This document shows positions 1-7,232 of a stretch of 38,327 nt of DNA, piece after piece. The notes beneath the pieces are model-generated. The model ran no database searches, was not told the DNA's origin, and saw only the letters and a program-made list of their open reading frames with translations. A program made the translations under genes and the position numbers. The stretch spans positions 1 to 38,327 of the forward strand of contig JADIMO010000027.1 of assembly GCA_017694755.1 (NCBI GenBank). Reading direction: 5' to 3'. Position 1 is the first letter of the stretch; each line of letters opens with the position of its first letter. This DNA is from Candidatus Cryptobacteroides merdavium (lineage in GTDB: Bacteria; Bacteroidota; Bacteroidia; Bacteroidales; UBA932).

Positions 1-776
1 TCCGGCCTGTCGGCGTTCGAGTTATGTCCGGCACCTTCGATCCAGTGGACCGATTTTCCTGCTCCTGCCGCCCATCTTCTGTTGTATATATTGGTGATCT
101 GCCTGTCTTTCTTCCCGCTTATGAGCAGCACGGGACAGGCAGGGATGTCGTGTTTCATGGACAGTGCGTCTGCCAATAGGCGATATCCTCTTGCCGCAAG
201 CCTGCAATATTCCTTTTTCCCGTAGGACAGCATCATTGTTTTCATGAGTTTGCGCCCGTATTCCGTCTCGGCGCAGCTGAACGATCCGGATTTTACCAAA
301 AGTTTCCATGGAAAGCACATATAGAGCCGGTATGTATGTTTCAGAAGCCACAGTTCGGCCGCCGAGTAATATTTGCGGTCGAGCGGGGCCGAATCTATGG
401 AGATGAATCCTCTGACAAGGTTTTTGTACCTGGACATGAACGCCTGCGCGACATATCCTCCGAAAGATTGCCCTGCAAGTACGCAAGGGCCGCCGCCTTC
501 CTTTTCAAGTATCTGCCGCAGATACGAGACAAGGTCATCCATGGTAAAACTCAGGCTGAACGGTCTCGATTCTCCGTGTGCAGGAGGGTCCCAGACAAGG
601 CAATTCCATGATTTGCTGAAATATTCCGTCTGTTTTTCGAAAAGCCGGCGGTCAGCGGACAGTCCCGGCAGGAAGACAATCCGGATTCCGTCATCCTTAT
701 CCCCGCCAGACTGATTCGGACCGGATGTCCAGTATACTATCCTGCCTTTTTCCGTCTGCAACGTTTTCCTTTCCAT
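1..776 (-). CDS. Alpha/beta-hydrolase fold enzyme (3' end cut by window edge)
   Basis: The reading frame is open from an ATG at 776 to the window edge (258 codons seen, stop not in window). The fold is recognisable: an oxyanion-region FLPGLS near residue 37, the nucleophile elbow GQSFGG with Ser104, an acidic residue in SGKKD (Asp224), and a histidine in GAGHN (His251). This is a complete Ser-Asp-His triad in the right order and spacing for the MhpC/proline-iminopeptidase-like superfamily. There is no signal peptide, so it is probably cytoplasmic. The start lies 2 bp after the stop of the small upstream gene, so the two are probably co-translated. The substrate cannot be inferred: esterase, lipase and peptidase activities all occur in this superfamily. 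Only a few residues should be missing at the C-terminus. Confidence 0.85.
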   Translation of the reverse strand, partial: MERKTLQTEKGRIVYWTSGPNQSGGDKDDGIRIVFLPGLSADRRLFEKQTEYFSKSWNCLVWDPPAHGESRPFSLSFTMDDLVSYLRQILEKEGGGPCVLAGQSFGGYVAQAFMSRYKNLVRGFISIDSAPLDRKYYSAAELWLLKHTYRLYMCFPWKLLVKSGSFSCAETEYGRKLMKTMMLSYGKKEYCRLAARGYRLLADALSMKHDIPACPVLLISGKKDRQITNIYNRRWAAGAGKSVHWIEGAGHNSNADRP

Positions 777-778
777 AA

Positions 779-1092
779 TCAGTTCCGTGTATTAACTGTT
801 TCAAGTAAAGTCCTGATATCATCAATCCATCCACGGATTTCCCGGCTGTATTCCATGAACTTCTGCCCGTCTTTTTCGAAACCCGAAAGAAGTTTCAGCT
901 GATGTTCCCAGTAGTGCTGTAATTTTTCAAGGACATTGTACGTGACAGAAGTCCGGCTATTCACGCTGTCCTGCCCGTTCATCACTTCTTCGAACATATC
1001 CCTGACTGTCTCTGCAGGGATACCGACCTGTTTCCTGAAATCACGCAGAACCCACTGTCGTTCAAAGACATTCCGCTTTTTTCATCCATCAT
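779..1092 (-). pseudogene. Small hypothetical protein, frame interrupted in an A6 run near its start
   Basis: An ATG-ATG start at 1092/1089 reads MMDEK and then leaves the frame at a run of six A (1077-1082 on the minus strand). One base back, the frame continues for about 98 residues as KKRNVFERQWVLRDFRKQ and onward, ending at 779-781. Restoring one A gives a single protein of about 104 residues, hydrophilic, with tryptophan/glutamate-rich predicted helices and no signal peptide or membrane segment. Its stop is 2 bp from the hydrolase ATG, so it is the first gene of that pair. The family was not recognised; a helical accessory or phasin-like protein is only a guess. The shift may be a sequencing error, a real mutation or slippage on the A-run. 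Without it, translation could start only at the internal ATG at 997. Confidence 0.5.
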
Positions 1093-1276
1093 GTTGGGAT
1101 ATGAATGTCCTTGGTGATCAGTTAAACGGTTTTTGTTATGTCTTGTTGTCCGGCATGACGGTCCGTGGTGTCGGGAAACTGTCCGGCTGTCAATCCCGGG
1201 TATCTGCAGCAAGTTAAGAAAATATATTCTACTGCGCAAATCTCCGGGGACGTAACGGGAATTTTGCCTTGTTCCA

Positions 1277-1306
1277 TTGTGTTTTCCGGGATACTCATTA
1301 GATTTG
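1277..1306 (+). promoter_or_regulatory. Predicted promoter of the AraC-family regulator
   Basis: TTG at 1277-1279, 19 bp, then TAGATTTG at 1299-1306: an exact match to the Bacteroidota TTG-N19-TAnnTTTG promoter. The predicted start would be near 1313, leaving a very short leader before the ATG at 1323. The rest of the 1093-1322 spacer shows nothing recognisable. Confidence 0.65.
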
Positions 1307-1322
1307 GGGTATAAAACATGAG

Positions 1323-2126
1323 ATGATGCCGGATTTTCACAACCCGCACGGGCATATGGTTGCCCCGTTCGTAATAAGGAGGCTGGATGCGGCCGGTTAC
1401 AGGATGGCGCCGCAGATTCCGGCTGCCGTGTCGAAGAATATATGTTTCCTGTATCTTTCAGGAGGGGAGCTGCTTGCGGATGCTGGGGCGGAACCTTTCA
1501 TAGTGCATGCGGGAGAGATGCTGATGATACCCGGAGGGACGGAATTTTCGGTAAAATATTATGACGGGAGCACTGGATATATGGGGGCATTTTCTGACAA
1601 CTTCTTGGACAATATGAATTACAGGGTGCTCCAGAGCCGGCAGGTTTCGCTTGTGACGGTTCCTGAAGGGGACATGGCTCTGGTGGACCGGCTTCTGGAC
1701 AAGCTTTTCAGGGCAGGGAAGGATGCCGGAGAAAGGAAACTGGCAGTGTCTGCCCTCGGGTTGTTTCTGGATCTGGCCGATTCTTTCATGACAGAGCCTG
1801 TGGTGCGGAATGCCTTGTGCAACAGATTTCTGGACATGGTGTTTGACCGGGGCAGTGAAATTTTGGCGGTGTCCGGGTATGCCCAAAGGTTAGGGGTCAC
1901 CCCTAACCATCTGAACAGGACGGTGAAAAGATGCACGGGGCGCAATGCAGGGGATTGGGTGGACCTTTCGCGGCTTGCTCTTGCAAAATATCTCCTGCGC
2001 AGGTCGGACATGCCGGTAATAGATGTGGCGGCGGCGGCAGGCTTCGATGACCAGTCCTATTTCTCTCGTTTCTTCAAAAGACATACGGGGCTGACTCCCA
2101 CTGATTTCAGGGATGAAGGCAGATGA
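1323..2126 (+). CDS. AraC-family transcriptional regulator
   Basis: A 267-residue protein with an N-terminal cupin-like ligand domain (roughly 1-150; for example SGGELLADAG and MLMIPGGTEFSV) and a C-terminal AraC/XylS double helix-turn-helix (roughly 165-265). The family signature is clear near the end: DVAAAAGFDDQSYFSRFFKRHTG. It lies 168 bp upstream of, and codirectional with, a TonB-dependent receptor; the spacer carries two direct repeats placed as expected for an AraC activator. The inferred role is therefore ligand-responsive control of that receptor. The inducer is unknown. The ATG at 1323 was chosen because it follows a well-formed promoter; a second ATG follows directly at 1326. A perfect palindrome lies in the part encoding the first helix-turn-helix. 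Confidence 0.88.
   Translation: MMPDFHNPHGHMVAPFVIRRLDAAGYRMAPQIPAAVSKNICFLYLSGGELLADAGAEPFIVHAGEMLMIPGGTEFSVKYYDGSTGYMGAFSDNFLDNMNYRVLQSRQVSLVTVPEGDMALVDRLLDKLFRAGKDAGERKLAVSALGLFLDLADSFMTEPVVRNALCNRFLDMVFDRGSEILAVSGYAQRLGVTPNHLNRTVKRCTGRNAGDWVDLSRLALAKYLLRRSDMPVIDVAAAAGFDDQSYFSRFFKRHTGLTPTDFRDEGR
1888..1908. repeat. Perfect 9-bp inverted repeat inside the AraC-family gene
   Basis: GGTTAGGGG, a 3-nt loop TCA, then CCCCTAACC. The codons read LGVTPN in the recognition part of the first helix-turn-helix. It may be a chance hairpin or an intragenic regulatory site. Confidence 0.6.
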
Positions 2127-2214
2127 TTTGACGGCGTAGGGCGGAAAGCGGAGACAAAGGACGGTGACAGTGTGCCGGATGGCCGTCGGATATGTGGTGC
2201 TAATGTATAAAAAA

Positions 2215-2269
2215 TCCTAAAATGCCTATGTATTGTCCTAAAATCTTGTCCTGACAAAAGGTAATTTTG
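2215..2269 (+). promoter_or_regulatory. Direct-repeat operator and promoter of the TonB-dependent receptor gene
   Basis: TCCTAAAAT occurs at 2215-2223 and again at 2236-2244, 21 bp apart (two helical turns). TTGTCCT also occurs twice (2233-2239, 2246-2252), the second copy being part of TTGTCCTGACAA. Downstream is TAATTTTG (2262-2269), a perfect Bacteroidota -7 box. There is no TTG at the expected -33 position; the proximal repeat lies there instead, which suits an activator-dependent promoter. The AraC-family gene directly upstream is the likely regulator (inference). Confidence 0.55.
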
Positions 2270-2294
2270 CAGCCTTTCTCCAACAGGACATACT

Positions 2295-4601
2295 ATGCTG
2301 CTTACATTGCTTCTATCATTGTTTTCCATATATGAGAATGCTCCGGATGCGGATCATGCTATTCTTGACACATTGGCTGGCTCTGTGCTCGTGACTTCGG
2401 TGAAACAGCCTCTTCCGGTGGAGATGCTTGCATCCCCGGTCTCCACGATGTACCTGAAGGATATTGAAGAAACGGGAATAGAAAGTCCTAAAAACCTTTC
2501 CTCCATGGTGCCGAATCTGAATATTCCGGACTATGGCTCGTCCATGACATCGACCATCTATCTGAGAGGATTCGGATCAAGGATGGACAATCCGGTGATG
2601 AGTCTTTATATTGATGGAATACCTGTGCTGAACAAGAGCAGCTATGACTTTGACATGATGGACATACGCAGGCTGGACCTGCTGAGAGGGCCGCAAGGCA
2701 CGCTCTACGGGCGGAATTCGCTGTGCGGGGTGCTGGCAGTGGGCACTGTTTCCCCGTCGCTCTATCAGGGAGTCAGGGCCCATGTCGAATATGGCTCGTA
2801 TAATACGGTCTCGGCAGGGGTTTCAGCATACGGGAAAGCCCGCGGCGGACTGGCCATAGGAGGCATGGTCAGCTACAGGCATACGGACGGATATTATACC
2901 AATGAATATACCGGAGAAAAATGTGATGCCTCCGATGCGCTTACATTCCGTCTCAGACTTGAAAAGGAGCTTGTGCCGGGACTTTTTTTCGAGAATATCC
3001 TCTCTGCATCAGCACTTACACAGGGCGGCTGGCCGTACAGGCACTTTGAAGATGATGCCCTGCAGCCCGTGTCCTATAATGACCCTTCTTCATACCGGAG
3101 ACTCAATGTGACTGAAGGTCTCATATTCAGATATCAGCATGAGAATTTCTCGCTCAGCTCCGTCACGAGCTGGCAGCTCCTCATGGACGACATGAGGCTG
3201 GACCAGGACTTCACTCCGGCTTCAATGTTCACGCTCCGCCAGACCCAGGACGAGCATGCTGTCACCCAGGAACTTGTCCTGAAGCCTGAAAAGTCATGGC
3301 GGACTCCGTGGTGGAACTGGCAGACGGGGATTACCGGATTCTTCAGGCACAATTCCATGTCCGCCCCAGTCACTTTCAAGGAAGACGGTATCCGCACCCT
3401 CATCGAAGACAATGTCAATTCCGTGTTCCAGAACCCTTCCATCCCTTTCAGGATGCAGTTTGACATAGCTGATGAAATGTTTGACATCAGCAGCGACTTC
3501 GCCCTCCGGTCATGGAATGCCGCCATATATCATGAATCGTATTTTTCCGTGGGTAAATGGCTGTTTACCGCAGGGCTGAGGCTTGACTATGAAGGCAACA
3601 GCATGGATTATGACAGCAGGGCGGCTGTGAATTATTCCCTGTCCCCGTTTTTTGAAGGCAGGCCGTTCAGTACAGAGTACATCGGAAAGGTCACGGACGG
3701 CCATTTCGAATTCATCCCCAAGATTTCCGTATTGTATGATTTCGGGGATCTTGGCGGTCTTGGCGGTCTGAGGCTTTTTGCCGTGGCCTCCAAGGGCTTC
3801 AAGGCCGGAGGCTTCAATACCCAGATTTTTTCCGACATCCTCCAGAACATGATGACGGAGGGGATGATGAAGGACGCCATCGGGGCAGTCATGCCCGGCG
3901 GCAGCCGCACCGGCACGGAATCTGGCGGGGGAGTGACTGCGGAGAACACGGTCTACGGTCCCGAGAGCAGCTTCAACCATGAGATAGGAGGCAATTTTGA
4001 CTTTTCTCTGAATGGCCGGGCAGGGGTGCACAGGATAAAAGGTGCGGCTTCTGCCTTCTATATCGCATGCAGGGACCAGCAGATGACGGTATTTCCCCCG
4101 GGACAGTCCACGGGACGGATGATGGCCAATGTGGGCCGCTCCAGGAGCCTGGGGGCAGAGGCTTGGCTCAGCTATGACTTCAAGGGCTTCCATGCCTCGC
4201 TTTCATATGGATTCACAGATGCAAGGTTCGTGGAATATGATGACGGTTCCGGTGACTGGAGCGGCAACAGGATTCCGTATTCGCCGTCCAATACTTTCCA
4301 TGCCAGGGCCGGATACCGGTTCCCGTTCAATTCCGGTGCGGTGAGAAGTCTCTCCGTGGCTGCTGACGTGTCCGGTGCTGGGCGTATATGGTGGAATGAG
4401 TCCAATACGCTTTCTACCCCGTTCCATCCTGTTGTCGGGGCAGATATTTCATTGGCATTCAAGATGTTTTCCCTTGTGTTCCGCGCCGACAACATCAACT
4501 GTGCCGAGTATGAGCTTTTCTATTTCCGTTCTGTAGGCAATGATTTTTTCCAGACATCGAAGCCTTTCCGCTGGAGTCTTGCCCTGCGCTTTGAGATATG
4601 A
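2295..4601 (+). CDS. TonB-dependent outer-membrane receptor
   Basis: A 768-residue outer-membrane receptor that imports a ligand using energy from TonB-ExbBD. It has a short hydrophobic N-terminus, a TonB-box-like stretch SVLVTSVKQP near residue 31, a plug domain (about 45-155) with YLRGFGSRMDNPVMSLYIDG and LLRGPQGTLYGRNS, and then a long aromatic-rich alternating beta-barrel to the C-terminus. It lacks the N-terminal carboxypeptidase-regulatory-like domain of SusC proteins and has no susD neighbour, so it resembles siderophore- or cofactor-type receptors more than polysaccharide SusC systems. The n-region of the signal carries no Lys or Arg, which is unusual; the promoter 25 bp upstream nevertheless supports the ATG at 2295. 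The ligand is unknown. Confidence 0.88.
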   Translation: MLLTLLLSLFSIYENAPDADHAILDTLAGSVLVTSVKQPLPVEMLASPVSTMYLKDIEETGIESPKNLSSMVPNLNIPDYGSSMTSTIYLRGFGSRMDNPVMSLYIDGIPVLNKSSYDFDMMDIRRLDLLRGPQGTLYGRNSLCGVLAVGTVSPSLYQGVRAHVEYGSYNTVSAGVSAYGKARGGLAIGGMVSYRHTDGYYTNEYTGEKCDASDALTFRLRLEKELVPGLFFENILSASALTQGGWPYRHFEDDALQPVSYNDPSSYRRLNVTEGLIFRYQHENFSLSSVTSWQLLMDDMRLDQDFTPASMFTLRQTQDEHAVTQELVLKPEKSWRTPWWNWQTGITGFFRHNSMSAPVTFKEDGIRTLIEDNVNSVFQNPSIPFRMQFDIADEMFDISSDFALRSWNAAIYHESYFSVGKWLFTAGLRLDYEGNSMDYDSRAAVNYSLSPFFEGRPFSTEYIGKVTDGHFEFIPKISVLYDFGDLGGLGGLRLFAVASKGFKAGGFNTQIFSDILQNMMTEGMMKDAIGAVMPGGSRTGTESGGGVTAENTVYGPESSFNHEIGGNFDFSLNGRAGVHRIKGAASAFYIACRDQQMTVFPPGQSTGRMMANVGRSRSLGAEAWLSYDFKGFHASLSYGFTDARFVEYDDGSGDWSGNRIPYSPSNTFHARAGYRFPFNSGAVRSLSVAADVSGAGRIWWNESNTLSTPFHPVVGADISLAFKMFSLVFRADNINCAEYELFYFRSVGNDFFQTSKPFRWSLALRFEI

Positions 4602-4719
4602 GAATGATGATTTTCCGGCAGATGCGGTGCCGTTGCTTATATATTTTGCTGATTTTGTGCTTATGCAGAATGATAATTAAAGGATAATTGATATTTTTCT
4701 GAAAAATTTTTACAAAAAA
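4602..4719. other. AT-rich region downstream of the receptor gene
   Basis: No gene seen. ATTTTTC-T-GAAAAAT at 4693-4707, followed by T residues, could be a weak A/T-only terminator for the receptor gene; the loop is too small for confidence. The 4602-4946 gap as a whole holds this, a small-RNA-like locus and a palindrome. Confidence 0.35.
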
Positions 4720-4750
4720 TTTGGAATATTGTTTTTAATCATTACCTTTG
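4720..4750 (+). promoter_or_regulatory. Orphan promoter with perfect Bacteroidota consensus
   Basis: TTTG at 4720-4723, exactly 19 bp, then TACCTTTG at 4743-4750. This is a full match to TTTG-N19-TAnnTTTG, yet no coding sequence follows before a terminator 60 bp downstream. It lies between two convergent protein genes, so it serves neither. Confidence 0.7.
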
Positions 4751-4755
4751 TATCG

Positions 4756-4839
4756 GACATAAGAAAAAATTTTTTCGTGTCTATTTGTTAAGTTCGTTTT
4801 ATATACAGGCCGGTCCCTTGGGGAGGGGACCGGCTTTTT
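4756..4839 (+). ncRNA. Candidate small RNA of about 85 nt
   Basis: Transcription from the promoter at 4720-4750 should start near 4756 and stop at the strong terminator ending at 4839. The transcript has an A6T6 stretch at 4763-4776, an AU-rich single-stranded middle (4777-4808), and a G+C-rich terminal hairpin. No start codon with a useful reading frame lies inside. The layout (own promoter, short body, own rho-independent terminator) is that of a trans-acting sRNA. The family was not recognised; it does not look like 6S, SRP, tmRNA or RNase P RNA. Expression is inferred only from the flanking signals. Confidence 0.55.
4809..4839 (+). terminator. Strong rho-independent terminator
   Basis: GCCGGTCCC (4809-4817), an 8-nt loop, GGGACCGGC (4826-4834), then TTTTT (4835-4839). 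The nine-pair stem is perfect and G+C-rich. The T-run is only on the plus-strand side, so it ends plus-strand transcription: the candidate small RNA and any read-through from the receptor gene. Confidence 0.85.
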
Positions 4840-4887
4840 GTCATCCATGGCATTTGTCACCCTGATGTCAATCCCAAAATGGTAATC

Positions 4888-4926
4888 ATGCCCTGTTATA
4901 CAACATTTGTTGTACAGATGTGGCAT
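4888..4926 (-). terminator. Imperfect hairpin downstream of the broken glycosidase gene
   Basis: The core is TACAACA-TT-TGTTGTA (4899-4914), extended by CTG/CAG and ATGCC/GGCAT pairs with bulges. It lies about 20 bp past the stop of the minus-strand gene and may be its terminator, although no clear T-run follows. A protein-binding palindrome is an alternative. Confidence 0.35.
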
Positions 4927-4946
4927 TTGTCATTTTCATTCTGGAG

Positions 4947-6968
4947 TCAACGGGGCTCTGCCCATCCCAGACCTTTGCCGGCTTTGAACTCTGAGCCGTT
5001 GAAGCGTACTGTGAATTCGTGTCTGAGATTCATGTGCAGGTTGGTTATCTGCGGTTCGTCAGCTGTGACTGTCAGTATTTTCCCGTCTTTTTCAATACGG
5101 CAGTTGTATCCTGCCATGCTGCCGTCTTCCCTTTCGATTATGAATGCGTTGGAAAGCACCGTTTCTCCCATGAACTTGAACACCTCATGTACATCATTGT
5201 CCTGCGTGTTCACTGTCTGCCAGCTGCTTACCATGTCCACATATTCCTCTCCGAGGATGAAGTGCCTTGTTTCGTACAGGTGCGGATGCGGATTGCCGAA
5301 GCTCAGGTCGCTGAATGTGTACCTTTCATCTATGCTGCATGTCTGTTCGGCTTCAATATACGGGTCGACGACGAATGCCCAGCGGAGCCTGCCGGTCCTG
5401 GTGTCAATGAGTTCGGAGAATGCCCCAGCGGCATTGAAGGTCTGCACCAGCCATTTTTCCTCACCTGTCAGCAGATAGGCATACCATGTGGCATAGGCTC
5501 TCCATGCGCTCCACCCGTGAGGTGAGTTGAACATGTTGGGAAGCATCATCACATCGTACTGCGCCTCCCAGAACCTCATTGTGCCTCCTCTCCTGCGGGC
5601 ATCAGGTATGTGCAGCTGGGCCAGGCATTCATGGCTTTCAAGTATCTCCAGCATGGCATCCATATAATGCCTGCGGTTTCCTTCGTCTTCCTGCATCAGG
5701 GCCAGCATTCCTATCTGGAGGGCCGAGCATGAAATCATGCCGTCTTCGAATGTCATCTGTCCCTCAGTTTCAAAATTGCCCTTTGAGGCCACAAGCTGGT
5801 CTATGGCCCGTTTCGCAGATTCATAGTGCCTTGAGCCTGCCTCGGCGAAGCTGTTCCCTTCTGCGGCGGCCTTCTTTTCGGCGATTGAAAGTTCCAGCAT
5901 GCTCTTGGCAACATATATCACGCTTGTATATATTATCCCGTGGTTATGGTAGGCCCCGTCCTCGCGCTGCCATTTCTCCATCAGCCAGTCTGCAAGCCTT
6001 GATGCCGCCATCAGGTCCGCAGTGTCTCCGTAGCATTCGAATTTGTCCACGAGCATGCCTATGGTGGTGGAAGTGTTCTGTATACGGCTTTCGTAATAAA
6101 GGGGAACCATCCTGTCAGTGTCATGGAGCTTGTTGAACAGCAGGTCGAAATATTCCCGTATTTTCCTGTCCTTTTCCTCGTCCGGGAAATGCTTCGCGGA
6201 TGTCCGCGGCCGAAGCCACTCTCTTTTCAAGGTCTTCAGACGATTCCACATCCACGAAAGAGATCGTCCATTCCATCTTTTCCCCGGGTGAAAGTTCATA
6301 CAGGTCCTGTGGATGCCTTTCAGGCAGAGGAAGGGCATTCAGCAGGTCGAGGTTGAGGGATTCTATCCTGTGCCCCATGAACCAGTGCGGAGAAGGGTCC
6401 ATGTAGCCTAGGTTGTAGTCGACGCTCCACGAGGCGACGGGCTGTTCGGACACTATGGCGACAATATGTCCGGCCGGGTTCTGGAGATAGCCGTAGAAAT
6501 GTGTCTTCTCGTTTCTCATCATGGTCGGGAAATTTTCCCGAACCAGTCAGGGTATTTGTCCATGTATGTGTCTATGCCTGTCTTCAGTCCGGCCTTTTGC
6601 GGCTGGAAGGTGACATGTGACCTGTTCTCCATAGTCACTTTGAATGCCGGATTCCCCGTGTGTTCCATATATTCCAGTGTGCATGCAATGCCGAAGAGGC
6701 TGCTTGTCCATGTCCGCTTGCCGGCCTGTCTCCATGTCGCGACCGTGTCTTTCCCTCCGCTTCTCACATAGAATGAGGGGCCGGCCTTGCCGGCTGTTCC
6801 GAAGAAAGGGATGGTGTCGTTCTTTTCCTTGTCCTTGAACACCAGCCGGCTCATGTGTCCGATTTCCGATATCTGCATCTCCCATTTTTCTGTTTGCATG
6901 ATATCCTGTGCATGTGCCTGGATGGCGGCGGCCAGCAATGCTGCCGCTATGGTCATTGTCCGTTTCAT
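4947..6968 (-). pseudogene. Secreted glycosidase-like protein, broken by two single-base indels
   Basis: Three overlapping frame segments form one protein of about 673 residues. Segment 1 starts at the ATG at 6968 with a signal peptide (MKRTMTIAAALLAAAIQAHA) and a beta-rich domain, and stops at 6519. Segment 2 lies in another frame (about 6530 to 6185). Segment 3 returns to the first frame (about 6185 to 4947). Continuity is clear at both joints: DWFGK joins NFPTMMRNEKTHF if one A is added to the A4 run near 6533, and ADIREAFP joins DEEKDRKIREYF if one base is removed near 6185. The C-terminal half, rich in Trp, Tyr and helices (for example HGWSAWRAYATWYAYLLTG), suggests an (alpha/alpha)6-type glycosidase barrel after a beta-sandwich. 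No exact family was recognised. It is divergent from a sugar-uptake module, which fits carbohydrate use. It may be a true pseudogene or contain sequencing errors. Confidence 0.65.
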
Positions 6969-7037
6969 GGTTTTTGAATTCTGTTGTTCCGTCGGACACT
7001 TCTGATGCCGGCCGGACTGCCGTAAATGTCCGGTCTG

Positions 7038-7045
7038 CAAAGATA
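7038..7045 (-). promoter_or_regulatory. Predicted -7 box for the glycosidase-like gene
   Basis: TATCTTTG on the minus strand matches TAnnTTTG. The -33 position reads ATG rather than TTG. It would place the start about 60 nt upstream of the ATG at 6968. Confidence 0.4.
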
Positions 7046-7166
7046 ATATCCCGTCAGCACATTTCATTGTGAATGCCGTGGATGTCTTAAACTTTTGTTC
7101 TGTGCCGGATTTTTTTGTAACTTTCGACGATTTTTGGAGAAGTTCAGACCGGCATGGATATGGCCG

Positions 7167-7195
7167 TTGGGCCTACCCGGAAGATTTTAGTTTTG
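7167..7195 (+). promoter_or_regulatory. Predicted promoter of the first MFS permease gene
   Basis: TTGG at 7167-7170 and TAGTTTTG at 7188-7195 (a perfect -7 box). The gene begins 38 bp downstream, behind an AT-rich leader. Confidence 0.55.
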
Positions 7196-7232
7196 TAATT
7201 GATTCATAATTAAATATTAAAACTAATTTACA

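Noticed and set aside
1077..1083. Programmed -1 frameshift like that of dnaX
   Set aside because: The AAAAAAG is not in the standard codon phase, there is no obvious downstream stimulatory stem, and an indel explains it as well.
2295..4601. SusC-type polysaccharide utilisation locus
   Set aside because: No susD-like gene follows, and the receptor lacks the N-terminal regulatory-like domain of SusC proteins.
4947..6968. Three separate genes rather than one broken gene
   Set aside because: Protein sequence is continuous across both frame changes, and the second and third pieces lack sensible starts or signals.
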